Shown: positions 43,969 through 54,027, counted from the stretch's first letter. The stretch is DNA of 64,000 nucleotides from Oscillospiraceae bacterium (GCA_902787975.1 CADAIP010000014.1:51481-115480); one strand, 5' to 3'. The notes: a model not told the origin generated them from the letters alone. Numbers and translations: made by a program.

Positions 43969-44532
43969 ATGTCAAAGTTACTTGCAAAGGGCGAAGGATA
44001 TCAGATCCTTTATAAAGAAAGAGGAGAAGACAGCGAGAAGATCGCGCCTTCAGGTCTCAATGTTTTATCGAGATTAGATCTCCCGGTTCCGGGCATAATC
44101 GCAGCCGCGGATTCAGGAAAAAGGATCAGGATATTGAGCAAGAAATACTATCTCGTCTGTCAGGGAAAACTTGATGAAGACGAAGGTGTAATGGAAGATC
44201 TTCTTTTCCACGACTCAAGAAGCAACAGAACATTTCCTGTAAAGAGAATGAGAAAGGGCGTTAAGGAAGCAAGACTTACATATAAAGTGATTTCCTATAA
44301 TGCTGAAAAAGATCTCTCATATGTTGAAGCTGTGCTGGATACGGGCCGCACCCATCAGATAAGAACGCAGTTCAGTTCAAGAAAGCATCCTCTTGCAGGT
44401 GACGGCAAATACGGAAGCAGGATCAAGTGTCCGATTGCTCTTATCTGCGGGGAGATGACATATGATGAAGGTGAGGGCACACCCCCTGTAACCGTTAAGG
44501 TAAATCCTAATGACGAACTTCCTGAAGTCTGA
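43969..44532 (+). CDS. RluA-family pseudouridine synthase
   Basis: About 187 residues, the catalytic domain of RluA-type enzymes that isomerise uridine in rRNA or tRNA. The catalytic Asp is in LSRLDLPVPGII, and the hallmarks GRTHQIRTQF and HPLAGDGKYG follow. No S4 domain is present, so it is shorter than RluD. The start is uncertain: the frame is open from 43909 and overlaps the GH32 gene. I prefer ATG 43969, with a weak AAAGAG just before it; GTG 43933 lies two bases after a GGAGG and is an alternative. It converges with the DUF2298 gene two bases away. Confidence 0.82.
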   Translation: MSKLLAKGEGYQILYKERGEDSEKIAPSGLNVLSRLDLPVPGIIAAADSGKRIRILSKKYYLVCQGKLDEDEGVMEDLLFHDSRSNRTFPVKRMRKGVKEARLTYKVISYNAEKDLSYVEAVLDTGRTHQIRTQFSSRKHPLAGDGKYGSRIKCPIALICGEMTYDEGEGTPPVTVKVNPNDELPEV

Positions 44533-44534
44533 TA

Positions 44535-47195
44535 TCAGGTTGCTGCCACTGCAGGTGTAACTTTATACACAATGAGATCTTCGTACTGGAAAGTAACATT
44601 ACCGAGCTGTGCGAAAACAGGTGAATTATCGTAGCCGTATTTGTGACGCTCGAGATCACCGATAACGATATATTCGATCTGATATTTATTGATGATTCCC
44701 TGAACATCAGAAGGATTGCTGCTCAGATAAAGGATATCAACGTCATTATGTCTCGGTGTGATATAAAGCTTCCAGACATCCTTCTCGGGGTCTGATTCCA
44801 AAAGGTCGGTCTCTTTGTTAACAACACCATGGAAACGCCACAGCCATTCGTGTGTCTGCCATCCGAAGACAGTAGGAAGACCTGTATATGCAGAGATGAT
44901 GCAGTAGTCGGTGTAGCTGTCTCCGTAAGATTCACAGATAACGGGACTGCCTTTAACATTTTCGTTGAACCAGTCAACACAAACCATGTAAGGAACAAGG
45001 TTGCCTGAATAGTAATCGTCTACGTAAAGACTTGCGTGTTTTTCAATATATGCCGTGCCGTCGAGTGTCTTGTAGTTTTCACGCTTAAGCTCTCCGGAAC
45101 GCTGCTTAAGGGCAAGCATCGTGTAGTGTGCGGGGATGAAGAGATTGATTGCAAAACCGATGGCAACACAGAATAAGACGATGTTCTTTTTGCCGTCCTT
45201 TTTGATAAACCAGAAGAGTCTTATGACCGAATAGATCATTGTCGTCGAGAGGATTATGAACGCGGCAAATGCGAATTTGAACATTGTATTCGAACGCAGA
45301 TAACCGCCTGTGTAAATGTCTCTTACATAGAAGATCTCAGGCGCGATAAGCAGCATGATTCCGACGACGGTCATGCCGCAGCAGTAGATGTCGATGATGT
45401 TGCGCTGTGCAAAGAACGCCTGGATCGGATTGGTATAAGTATGGTCCTCTCCGATAATGCCCGGAGTATTTTTAAGCTTTCTGTTCTTTTTAGAACTGTC
45501 AGTAGAAACGGCTCTGTAATTCTTGTTTGCGAAAACAATGACCATGAAGACGACACTGATCAATACGTGAATTCCGTAAAGGATAAATAACTGGAAAAGT
45601 GACGAGTGGTTTTTGCACTTGCCCAGGGAGTTAGAGATCATGTCAAAATTAAGGTTGAACGGCAGAGCCACAAATGATGCGATAGTGAAGAGGAAACTCA
45701 TCTGGAATGAAGTTCTCGGAAGAGCAGTCGGACTTACTACGCAGAACAGGAAAGACGCTATCATGAGTAATGCTTCAAGAGCAAAAAGAACAGCCGGACT
45801 GCTGCCTTTTGCAAGGTAGATCAGAAGGATCCCTCCGACATTTACAAGAAATACAATAGCACCGGGAATGTTCGTGAATTTGGGAGATCTTATCGTGTTG
45901 CAGATCAGTACTCCCATTGAACAGAATACGAAGTAGATAAGGAAATCCCAGTAGTTTGTCATCTGTGCGCAACCGAGAAGAACGGCGCACAAAACAAGAT
46001 GAAGAGTAACCGTCGATTCGAACTCCGGAAGAAGTCTTGAGTTACTGTCGCCTCCGAGATTATCCAGGCTGTGTACCAGTTCGGTCTCTTCTTTTGAAGG
46101 GAGCTTTACGGTACAGATCATGGAGAGGATTATTGCCGAGATAAGAAGGACGATTATCATGGAGATTACATGCGCATGAAGGTCTCCTACAATATAAGAA
46201 TAGAAAGGAAATTCCTCTATTGTGTAATCGACTCCGAGATCCGGATTCCATCCGATGAATCTGGTACTGTCGGGGTAGAAGAAATGGTCGGTCCTTCCGA
46301 CATCGATGCCCATGTTTTTGAACACTTCGAGAAGGCTGTTTCCTACGCTCTTTTCATCGTAATAAAACGAATGCGAATTACCCCAGAGAGATACTGCGCA
46401 TCCGGTGAAAAAGCCTGCAATGTACTTGATGATCTTGTTGTCTTTGAATCCTCTTTTTGATGCAGCCTCGATCATGAATTTGCCGATCGAAAAACTCATC
46501 GCAAAAGGCAAAGCAGTGGCAGAACACATGGCCAGATTGTAGCCGACCCCCGAAGGAATATTAGTAGCCTTGATGACTACTGCCCAGATGTACTGTCCGA
46601 AGTAATAGTAGTTAATGGAATAGCCTGCAAGCCACATGTCATTTGCAGGAAGGCTTCCGTTTCTAAGCATCGACATGATGAAGCCGTAATCCATGAATTT
46701 TTCCTGGCCGTTGATGTCGGGAAGGAAGCCCTTGAAATAGCACATCAGGAATAATACGACGAGGAACGCTGTCTCTTCAACAACTGCCGCTTCAACAAAG
46801 CCTTTGCTCTTTATTTTCTTTATAAGAGATTCTCTTAATGTCTTCGGAGCATAACAGCAGACTCCGATTACAAGCGCGCATAAAATAATGCACAGGATAT
46901 TTACCTTGCAGATCTTAAGATGCGTAAGAGTCCACAGCAAAAGACATGTGAAGATGAGTCCCATCGGCTGCGACAGGAGAAAACCGCCGGATGAAAATTC
47001 ACGCCAGAGCTTTGCAGAAAGAGGCAGCGTGACAAATCCGGTAAGCATAAGGAAAACCGACCACCACAAACACATTGAGGTATCAGAGACACCCATCGTG
47101 GCAAAGCCGATAGCACCGGCGATAAAGAAAGGAACCAATAAAAAGACAAACCGTAAAGGAGATGACTCAACAAGTGAAGAGGAATTCCTGCTCAT
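44535..47195 (-). CDS. DUF2298 (YYY) multi-spanning membrane protein
   Basis: An 886-residue protein with around twenty membrane helices and the DUF2298 features INYYYFGQY and DYTIEEFPFYSYIVGDLHAH. Large soluble segments occur in the last third (SYGDSYTDYCIISAYTG; IEYIVIGDLERHKYG), as in GT-C-fold lipid-linked glycosyltransferases. The family's biochemistry is not established; a role in glycan assembly on the outside of the membrane is inferred. GGAG lies seven bases before the ATG. It overlaps the FAD-oxidoreductase gene upstream by 4 bases. Confidence 0.85.
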   Translation of the reverse strand: MSRNSSSLVESSPLRFVFLLVPFFIAGAIGFATMGVSDTSMCLWWSVFLMLTGFVTLPLSAKLWREFSSGGFLLSQPMGLIFTCLLLWTLTHLKICKVNILCIILCALVIGVCCYAPKTLRESLIKKIKSKGFVEAAVVEETAFLVVLFLMCYFKGFLPDINGQEKFMDYGFIMSMLRNGSLPANDMWLAGYSINYYYFGQYIWAVVIKATNIPSGVGYNLAMCSATALPFAMSFSIGKFMIEAASKRGFKDNKIIKYIAGFFTGCAVSLWGNSHSFYYDEKSVGNSLLEVFKNMGIDVGRTDHFFYPDSTRFIGWNPDLGVDYTIEEFPFYSYIVGDLHAHVISMIIVLLISAIILSMICTVKLPSKEETELVHSLDNLGGDSNSRLLPEFESTVTLHLVLCAVLLGCAQMTNYWDFLIYFVFCSMGVLICNTIRSPKFTNIPGAIVFLVNVGGILLIYLAKGSSPAVLFALEALLMIASFLFCVVSPTALPRTSFQMSFLFTIASFVALPFNLNFDMISNSLGKCKNHSSLFQLFILYGIHVLISVVFMVIVFANKNYRAVSTDSSKKNRKLKNTPGIIGEDHTYTNPIQAFFAQRNIIDIYCCGMTVVGIMLLIAPEIFYVRDIYTGGYLRSNTMFKFAFAAFIILSTTMIYSVIRLFWFIKKDGKKNIVLFCVAIGFAINLFIPAHYTMLALKQRSGELKRENYKTLDGTAYIEKHASLYVDDYYSGNLVPYMVCVDWFNENVKGSPVICESYGDSYTDYCIISAYTGLPTVFGWQTHEWLWRFHGVVNKETDLLESDPEKDVWKLYITPRHNDVDILYLSSNPSDVQGIINKYQIEYIVIGDLERHKYGYDNSPVFAQLGNVTFQYEDLIVYKVTPAVAAT

Positions 47196-48346
47196 GAAAG
47201 AACTCCTTCGACAGAATCCTTGTTAAGATTCTCCTGGATATTAAGTTCGGTTACGGTTGATTCTGAATTCCTCGTGAGGGAAGCCTCATAAGATCTGATG
47301 ATCTCTGAACTGATCTTTCCTGCGAGACTTACGACTGAATCCATGTGGTTTTCCGGAGTGTCGTTCGTAGCATATTTGGTAAGACCAGTTGAGCAAACGA
47401 AAAGGTTCTCACAAGGGTTTGAAAGGTCGATCTCAGGATACTTGGAAGTCAGTGCATATCTTGTTTTGGTAAGACGCCATGACTTAACATCTGACTTGCG
47501 CAGAGACGGATAGAGCTTACGGAGTCCGGCGAAATATTTGAGCATGATGTTTGCATCGTCGTCGATCCAGAGAGCGTCGGTAATAGAGCATGAACCGACA
47601 AGGTAAACGACTGCTCCGCCGTAACCTCTCTCGCCAAATGCGCTTGTGTGATTGATTATCGCTTTGAAGGGCAGTCCGGAATCTTTCGGAGGCACCTGAT
47701 AGAACATCTGTGAGACCTCGTGCTTCATTACCATCATGGCAGTGATCTTGGCACTGTACGTGACGTTCATGAGGATATCCCTGTCATCCATTGCGATAGG
47801 GAGACCGTGGCTTACGTTTACGAATGTTCTGCATGAACCCGTGAAGATGACATAAGCACTGTCGATTACAACCCTCGTTGAATTTGAGAGGATGCAGCTC
47901 GTACGGTACATACCGCTTCCGAGTCTTGCGATCTCGGCAACTGTAGTGGAATAACAGATATGTCCGCCGTTATCCGTAATTGCCTGCATGAGGCTTGAGA
48001 TAAGGCATGCAAAACCGCCGTCGTAATATCCGACTTTGCGGTGGGATGCTTTTCCGGACCATGCGGAATCAAACCAGTTGATCTTATCGTCGACACCCAT
48101 CTCCTTGGATAAGGCAAGCAAAGCCTTGTCGCTCTTTCTGAGGTGGTGGGGGAGGAGCTCTAAATATTCTCTTCCGATCCTTGTATAAGCGAGGAGACCT
48201 CCGGGAGATGCAAGCTCTTCCACGACAGTAACATTGAAGCCTGCTTTTGCAAGCTTCATACCGCATGTCAGACCCGAAAGACCGGAGCCGATAATGCAGA
48301 CAGTTTTGCTGTCGTCTTTAAAGATCTCGTTATCGGAATCCATCAT
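47192..48346 (-). CDS. FAD-dependent amine-oxidase/phytoene-desaturase-like oxidoreductase
   Basis: A 384-residue flavoprotein with the dinucleotide-binding start VCIIGSGLSGLTCGMKLAKA and the following ELASPGGLLAYTR. It resembles protoporphyrinogen-oxidase/amine-oxidase-like proteins that in many bacteria accompany glycosyltransferase genes. The substrate cannot be told. The ATG overlaps the DUF1015 stop, and its own end overlaps the DUF2298 start, so all three are tightly coupled. Sharing an operon with a GT-C-like protein hints at modification of a lipid-linked glycan; this is inference. Confidence 0.78.
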   Translation of the reverse strand: MMDSDNEIFKDDSKTVCIIGSGLSGLTCGMKLAKAGFNVTVVEELASPGGLLAYTRIGREYLELLPHHLRKSDKALLALSKEMGVDDKINWFDSAWSGKASHRKVGYYDGGFACLISSLMQAITDNGGHICYSTTVAEIARLGSGMYRTSCILSNSTRVVIDSAYVIFTGSCRTFVNVSHGLPIAMDDRDILMNVTYSAKITAMMVMKHEVSQMFYQVPPKDSGLPFKAIINHTSAFGERGYGGAVVYLVGSCSITDALWIDDDANIMLKYFAGLRKLYPSLRKSDVKSWRLTKTRYALTSKYPEIDLSNPCENLFVCSTGLTKYATNDTPENHMDSVVSLAGKISSEIIRSYEASLTRNSESTVTELNIQENLNKDSVEGVLS

Positions 48347-49605
48347 TCGATTATCTTAGCCTCAAGATAAAATCTCTTCTCGAAAGCTTCACCCATGGAG
48401 AATGTCTTTCTGGGGAAAACGCCTTCTTTTTCCACAGTTCCGAAGAATGTATCTTTGCTGATAGCAGGAACGAGGATGCCTGTGTTTCCTGTTGTGGAAA
48501 GCTTTCTTACGGAATCCTCACCGTGAATGTAGTCGCACTCAAGTCCCAACGCATCGATCATCATCTGTACCGATCCGACTGCAAGTGTGTGCGGCGGATT
48601 GGCAAGAGATACCTTAATGTCTTCCTGGCCTTCGGTAACGACGGTGAATGTCTGCTTACCGTCATCAGAACCATTAAGTTCAATGCCGGAATCCTTGAAA
48701 TATTCTTTTGCTTTTGCGATGAATTCCTCACCGCTGATATTGAATACGACTCTGTGAATGGGCTCGAAATCAAGTCCCTTGTCGTGAATGTTTACAATCT
48801 CTGCAAGAGCATATCTTGCGGGGTGGGAGAGCTTTTCTTCATCAGAAAGATTCTCTCTGATGTTTTCCCAATGAGCCTTTGCGGAAGCGAGGGAATGGTT
48901 GCCGTCGCCTACAAGGAACAAAAGTCCGTCGGAGTTAGCTGCTTTGAGGGAAGCAAGTCCGTTTACGATGGATTCCGCGATGGCAGACCCGTCGGGAATG
49001 AATGTGCCCTTGATGTGGCCTGAACCGAGCATGAGATCTGTATCGTATAGAGGTGCGATGCCTTCCTTCTCGGCCATGTCGAAAGCCTTCTCGATAGTAA
49101 GGCCCTTAGGATCATCGATGAGGATCATGATATGGGGAAGTTCCAAAGGGGAATTTGCCCTGATCCTTACTCTGGGAGGAATTCTGGAAAGAACAGTTCC
49201 TTCCGTTGCCCTGCAGATGTTCTTGTTGCCGGGTTCGAAGCTGTATCCTTCAAGGTCGATCGCTGCCATGAGGCCCTTTCTTGAAGGGTGAAGGGATGTT
49301 GATCTGTCAGTCAGAATGAATCCCGTTCCAAGACCCTGAAGGATTCCTTCATCAAGATAAGCTCTGGCTGTCTTAGCGATGGAACCGAGCTTTTCAGTCT
49401 CTTTATCGGTATTAAGATATACTTCGGGAAGAACGAGATTAAGTGTTGAAGGAGCATCTCCTGCCTCATCTTCAACGTTCTTCCAGTATTCAGGTTCTGA
49501 TGTATATTGGTCGCAGGCGATTACTGCCCATTTCTTAAGGTCTGTACCATTCTGCGGAATAAGGATATCCGGCACCGCAAAGCCGAGATCATTGATAGTT
49601 CTCAC
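48343..49605 (-). CDS. DUF1015-family protein
   Basis: A 420-residue member of the DUF1015 family (PF06245): ILIPQNGTDLKKWAVIACDQ, CDQYTSEPEYWKNVE and a later VGDGNHSLASAKAHWENI. In many Clostridia members sit close to serine genes, and here serA lies about 5.5 kb away on the other strand. The function is not known to me. The start appears to be GTG at 49605 with AGAG just upstream; no better start is seen. It is the first gene of the minus-strand trio. Confidence 0.85.
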   Translation of the reverse strand: MRTINDLGFAVPDILIPQNGTDLKKWAVIACDQYTSEPEYWKNVEDEAGDAPSTLNLVLPEVYLNTDKETEKLGSIAKTARAYLDEGILQGLGTGFILTDRSTSLHPSRKGLMAAIDLEGYSFEPGNKNICRATEGTVLSRIPPRVRIRANSPLELPHIMILIDDPKGLTIEKAFDMAEKEGIAPLYDTDLMLGSGHIKGTFIPDGSAIAESIVNGLASLKAANSDGLLFLVGDGNHSLASAKAHWENIRENLSDEEKLSHPARYALAEIVNIHDKGLDFEPIHRVVFNISGEEFIAKAKEYFKDSGIELNGSDDGKQTFTVVTEGQEDIKVSLANPPHTLAVGSVQMMIDALGLECDYIHGEDSVRKLSTTGNTGILVPAISKDTFFGTVEKEGVFPRKTFSMGEAFEKRFYLEAKIIE

Positions 49606-49767
49606 CTCTATTTACCCCTGTGAAACGATTAAAGTGCCTATCATTCTATCACGGTCAGAGGTCGTTTTGGGGATAAAATCAGGTATTTTTATTTTTTCGA
49701 CAACTCGGTAAAACGAAGTCCTGAATAATTGTGAAAATCAAAGTATTGTAAGGCATTTCACTTAACT

Positions 49768-49791
49768 AATAGTACTGTTAATGGTACTATT
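49768..49791 (+). promoter_or_regulatory. Perfect 8-base inverted repeat upstream of the WYL regulator
   Basis: AATAGTAC (49768-49775) and GTACTATT (49784-49791) are exact inverted copies with an 8-base spacer, 32 bases before the regulator's ATG. It is placed like an operator for autoregulation. Part of it (TACTAT) could also act as a -10. Confidence 0.55.
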
Positions 49792-49822
49792 GTTTTATCG
49801 AAAAAATCCCGGAGGCAGACTT

Positions 49823-50914
49823 ATGGCAAACAGCGAATTATCCAAACTCAAGATCTTGTTTATCTACGATTATTTCAAGCACCAGGTAAGCGCCATGGGC
49901 GGCCGGGAATCGGTGTCAGTCAGCGATCTCATCAAGTATCTTGAGGATTGTACGGGCACGACCTTTGAACGTAAATCGATCTATGCGGACATCAATAAGA
50001 TCAACGAATATGTTATGAAGTCCGGACAGACGCCGGACGATGCCTGGATCTTTACTGAAGGCAAAAAATACAGAAGATCGGAGCTTGCTGATGAGATCCT
50101 CATTGACGAGGCAAGGCTTATCGTTGACGCTATCAGCACCACTACTTTCGTCGATTCCGATCTTTGCGATAAGATCATCAAGATGTTCCCGACTTATTTC
50201 CCTGACGGATACCAGAAAAGAGCCCTTTATCCTCACTATGAGAAGATGGATAAGAGAAGCATCTTTAAGCTCAACTGCATAAGGAACGGCATCGAAGAGA
50301 AACGCTCTCTCAAGATAGTTTACGGATACATGCTTGGAAGTGAGCTCACAGAGAAGACCGACAAGGTCGTATCTCCGATGGCGCTCGACTGGGAGAACAA
50401 CTGTTATTACCTTATAGCCATCGATAACGCGGAAGCAAAGGGTCTTGAGAATGACCAGAATCTCTCTGCGGCATTAAGGAGATACAGGGTTGACAGAATG
50501 GCGAGCGTATCACTTCTTGACTGCAAATCCTATGCGGATTACAAGAACGACAAGTTAAGAGATCAGGAACTTAAGAGCTTTATCGGCAATTCGCTTTCTG
50601 CCTTTTCGAGCGGCAGACCCACACACATCGGCATTACGATCAACGGCAAGACACGCAAGGATGCGCTCAAGGCATATGGCGCCTTCGCTTCAAAAGTAAG
50701 TGACAAGGTCCGGATAGCAGACGATACCAAACTTGATAAGGGCATCCTGAAGATCAGTGTTACAACGGGATCTGCGCCGACACTTTATACGGATCTGTTT
50801 GAATTATCTACATTTGAGAATGTCGATATCGAGATCGATAATGACGAAGTATGCCGTGAGTACGGAGCTTTCATAAAGAAGGCGGCCAGGGCGGCAAAAC
50901 TTAAGAACCTCTGA
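49823..50914 (+). CDS. WYL-domain transcriptional regulator
   Basis: About 363 residues. The N-terminal third (SKLKILFIYDYFKHQ, a winged-helix segment with RKSIYADINKINEYV) binds DNA. The middle (VSPMALDWENNCYYLIAID, then a RRYRVDRMASV Arg-rich end) is the WYL ligand-sensing domain. GGAGG (49811-49815) sits seven bases before ATG 49823; an upstream in-frame ATG at 49781 lies inside the inverted repeat and is unlikely. WYL proteins often sense nucleic acid or small ligands and can control defence or stress genes; the target here is not evident. Confidence 0.88.
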   Translation: MANSELSKLKILFIYDYFKHQVSAMGGRESVSVSDLIKYLEDCTGTTFERKSIYADINKINEYVMKSGQTPDDAWIFTEGKKYRRSELADEILIDEARLIVDAISTTTFVDSDLCDKIIKMFPTYFPDGYQKRALYPHYEKMDKRSIFKLNCIRNGIEEKRSLKIVYGYMLGSELTEKTDKVVSPMALDWENNCYYLIAIDNAEAKGLENDQNLSAALRRYRVDRMASVSLLDCKSYADYKNDKLRDQELKSFIGNSLSAFSSGRPTHIGITINGKTRKDALKAYGAFASKVSDKVRIADDTKLDKGILKISVTTGSAPTLYTDLFELSTFENVDIEIDNDEVCREYGAFIKKAARAAKLKNL

Positions 50915-50943
50915 TTGCAAAGAGGTATTAAACGATTTATAAT
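50915..50943 (+). promoter_or_regulatory. Promoter of alaS
   Basis: TTGCAA (50915-50920), a 17-base spacer and TATAAT (50938-50943) lie 37 bases before the ATG. No T-box leader fits in the 65-base gap. Confidence 0.7.
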
Positions 50944-50979
50944 TTCTAAGTTTTATTTTTATATAGGAGCATCACCGTA

Positions 50980-53670
50980 ATGAGACAATTTACTTCAAAA
51001 GAGCTAAGAAAGACCTGGAAAGAATTCTATATCGAGAGAGGTCACGTAGATGTAGGTGCCGTATCTTTGGTATCTGACGGTTCGACCGGAGTATTATTCA
51101 ACGTTGCGGGAATGCAGCCTCTGATGCCTTATCTCCTCGGCGAGAAGCATCCCATGGGAACAAGACTTTGCAATGTTCAGGGCTGTGTCCGTACAAACGA
51201 TATCGATTCAGTAGGTGACAGAAGCCACGTCACATTTTTTGAGATGATGGGAAGCTGGAGCCTTGGTGACTATTTCAAGGAAGAAAGATGTAAGTGGAGC
51301 TACGAGCTTCTCACTCAGGTATTCGGATTCGATAACGACCACCTCGCTGCTACTGTTTTCGCAGGCGACGAGAATGCACCCAGAGATGAGGAAGGCGCGC
51401 AGTTCAGGATCGCTTCCGGATTCAAGCCCGAGAACATCTACTATCTTGGTGCAGACGACAACTGGTGGGGACTTGAGTATGGTCCTTGTGGTCCTGACAG
51501 CGAGATGTTCTATATCGCAGACATTCCCGACTGCGGCCCTAACTGCGGCCCCGGATGCAGCTGCGGCAAGTATACCGAGATCGGTAACGACGTATTCATG
51601 CAGTACGAGAAGCACCAGGACGGACATCTCACACCCCTTAAGCAGAAGAACGTAGATACAGGCTGGGGTCTTGAGAGAATCCTCGCTTTCCTCAACGGCA
51701 CAAAGGACGTATATAAGACGGACCTTTTCACAGAGGCAATCGCTTATATCGAGAAGGCTTCAGGCGTTAAATACGATTCTGACGAGAAGCTTACAAAGTC
51801 AATGAGGATCCTTGCTGACCATATCCGTACAAGCGTTATGCTCATTGGTGACGCAGCAAAGCTCGTTCCTTCAAATGCAGGCGCAGGCTACGTATTAAGA
51901 CGTCTCATCAGACGTGCCGTAAGACATGCAAGAACACTCGGCTTGTCCACTGAGCAGATCCTCGGCCTTGCAAAGATCTATATCGACAGCGTTTACGATG
52001 ACAGCTATCCGCTTCTTGCAAAGAACCGTGAGTTCATCCTTAATGAACTCGACAAGGAGATCGCAAGATTCGAGAGCACACTCGAGAACGGCATCAAGGA
52101 ATTCAAGAAGATCTTAGATGACAAGAAGAAGGCAGGCTCTTCCGCGATCGACGGCGATTCAGCTTTCTATCTCTACGATACATTCGGATTCCCGATAGAA
52201 CTTACTATCGAGATGGCTTCAGAAGAAGGCCTTAAGGTAGATGAGGAAGGATTCAAGGCAGCCATGGAAAAGCAGAAGGAAACTGCAAGAGCTGCTACAA
52301 AGGCAAAAGAAGACCTCGCTTTAAGCGTAAGCGAGATCCCTGAAGAAGTTTCCAAGGATTCCAATGCTACCGTTTACGACGGTTACGATAACCTCAAGTG
52401 TGATGCAAAGGTCATCTATATCCTGAAGGCTGATGCTGACGGCAAGCTCAGCACAGTTGACAGCGCTTCAGCAGGTGATGACATCATCGCAGTTTGTGAT
52501 AAGACAGTTCTTTACGCTACTATGGGTGGTCAGATCCACGACGAAGGTAAGATCTACACAGCAGATTTTGAGGCTGAAGTTCTTTCAGTTGATAAGGATG
52601 CTGCAGGCAAGTATCTCCATACGCTCAAGGTTGTAAAGGGTACTCTTGCTAAGGGCGCTTCTGTCAGCATCGAAGTAGACAAGAAGAACAGAATGTCTAT
52701 TGCCAGAAACCACACTGCTACACACATCCTTCTTTCTGCACTCCAGAAGACACTCGGAAGCCATGTTGAGCAGGCAGGTTCCTATGTAGGAAGCGACCGT
52801 CTGAGATTCGACTTCAACCACTCACAGGCAATGACAGCAGAAGAGATCTCCAAGGTTGAGGAGATGGTAAATGACGTTATCCTGCAGGCTCTCCCTGTAG
52901 AGACCAAGGTATTGAATATCGAAGAAGCTAAGAAGCTCGGTGCTACGGCTATCTTCGGTGAGAAGTATGGTGAAGTTGTAAGAGTCGTATCCGTAGGCGA
53001 TTTCAGCGATCCTTTCGATCTTGAGTTCTGCGGCGGTACACACCTTACGAACAGCAGCCAGGTAGGTCAGTTCAGAATCGTTTCCGAGTCAGGCATCGCT
53101 GCCGGCGTAAGAAGAATCGAAGCTGTTACAGGCGCTAAGTGCTATGAGATGAACAAGGCTGACAGAAGCCTTATCGACAGCGCAGCTGCAAGCCTCAAGA
53201 CTCCCAAGGACAAGATCGTCGAGAGGATCGATGCTCTCCATGCAGAAGTTAAGACTCTCGAAAAAGAGCTCGCAGATATTGAGAAGGCAAAGGCAGGTTC
53301 ATTTGCTGACAGTGCAGTTTCCGGGGCAAAGGATATCGGAGGTGTTAAGGCAGTTATCGCTTCCTGCGATGCGGCTGATGCTGCAGCATTGAGAGATACG
53401 GCTGATAAGATCCGCGACAAGCTCGACTGCGGCGTTGTATTCCTTGCCGCTAACGGCGGCGATAAGCTCCTCTTCACGGCTATGGCTACAAAGTCAGCTA
53501 ACGAGAAGGGCGCTCACTGCGGAAACATCATCAAGGAAGCTGCAAAGGTTGCAGGCGGTGGCGGCGGCGGACGTCCCGACATGGCTCAGGCAGGCGGTAA
53601 GGATGTATCCAAGCTTGCTGATGCACTTGCAAAGGCAGAGGAAGTACTCGCTTCACAGGTTAACGGTTAA
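50980..53670 (+). CDS. alaS: Alanyl-tRNA synthetase
   Basis: 896 residues, complete. The catalytic domain starts LRKTWKEFYIERGHVDVGA and contains FFEMMGSWSLGDYFKEE and the GNDVFMQYEKHQ region. An inserted cysteine-rich loop (DCGPNCGPGCSCGKYTEIGN) may hold zinc and marks a less common sequence group. The editing domain has HTATHILL and the CGGTH zinc site. The C-terminal domain ends with a glycine-rich GGGGGGRPDMAQAGGKD. AGGAG precedes the ATG. hit and trmB follow. Confidence 0.96.
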   Translation: MRQFTSKELRKTWKEFYIERGHVDVGAVSLVSDGSTGVLFNVAGMQPLMPYLLGEKHPMGTRLCNVQGCVRTNDIDSVGDRSHVTFFEMMGSWSLGDYFKEERCKWSYELLTQVFGFDNDHLAATVFAGDENAPRDEEGAQFRIASGFKPENIYYLGADDNWWGLEYGPCGPDSEMFYIADIPDCGPNCGPGCSCGKYTEIGNDVFMQYEKHQDGHLTPLKQKNVDTGWGLERILAFLNGTKDVYKTDLFTEAIAYIEKASGVKYDSDEKLTKSMRILADHIRTSVMLIGDAAKLVPSNAGAGYVLRRLIRRAVRHARTLGLSTEQILGLAKIYIDSVYDDSYPLLAKNREFILNELDKEIARFESTLENGIKEFKKILDDKKKAGSSAIDGDSAFYLYDTFGFPIELTIEMASEEGLKVDEEGFKAAMEKQKETARAATKAKEDLALSVSEIPEEVSKDSNATVYDGYDNLKCDAKVIYILKADADGKLSTVDSASAGDDIIAVCDKTVLYATMGGQIHDEGKIYTADFEAEVLSVDKDAAGKYLHTLKVVKGTLAKGASVSIEVDKKNRMSIARNHTATHILLSALQKTLGSHVEQAGSYVGSDRLRFDFNHSQAMTAEEISKVEEMVNDVILQALPVETKVLNIEEAKKLGATAIFGEKYGEVVRVVSVGDFSDPFDLEFCGGTHLTNSSQVGQFRIVSESGIAAGVRRIEAVTGAKCYEMNKADRSLIDSAAASLKTPKDKIVERIDALHAEVKTLEKELADIEKAKAGSFADSAVSGAKDIGGVKAVIASCDAADAAALRDTADKIRDKLDCGVVFLAANGGDKLLFTAMATKSANEKGAHCGNIIKEAAKVAGGGGGGRPDMAQAGGKDVSKLADALAKAEEVLASQVNG

Positions 53671-53681
53671 GGAGAAATACC

Positions 53682-54023
53682 ATGTGCTTATTTTGCGATA
53701 TCGTAGAGGGTAAGATCCCTTCAACAAAAGTATATGAGAACGATTACGTTCTTTGCTTCAATGATATTAATCCCGTTGCTCCGGTACACGTTCTCGTTGT
53801 TCCGAAGAAGCATTTCGCAGACATGAATGAGCTGGCCTCAGATCCAGAGGGTGCTCTTTATGCGGGCGAGATCACAAAGGCTGTCGCTGAAGTAGCTAAG
53901 ATCAAGGGTATCAGCGGCGCTTACAGAACGATCAACAACTGTGGCGAAGGTGCAGGACAGACTGTAATGCACGTCCACTTCCACGTTATCGGCGGCGTAG
54001 AACTTACGGAGAAGCTTATCTGA
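53682..54023 (+). CDS. HIT-family nucleotide hydrolase (HinT-like)
   Basis: A 113-residue HIT protein. It shows MCLFCDIVEGKIPSTKVYEN with two Cys near the start (CxxC), VLVVPKKHFADMNELAS and the histidine triad MHVHFHVIGG. Members hydrolyse nucleoside phosphoramidates, including aminoacyl-AMP that may leak from tRNA synthetases, which suits its position after alaS. AAGGAG lies just before the ATG, and it is 11 bases after alaS. Confidence 0.93.
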   Translation: MCLFCDIVEGKIPSTKVYENDYVLCFNDINPVAPVHVLVVPKKHFADMNELASDPEGALYAGEITKAVAEVAKIKGISGAYRTINNCGEGAGQTVMHVHFHVIGGVELTEKLI

Positions 54024-54027
54024 TCTT

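Noticed and set aside
50915..50979. T-box leader before alaS
   Set aside because: The gap is 65 bases, too short for a T-box, and no specifier or T-box sequence is seen.
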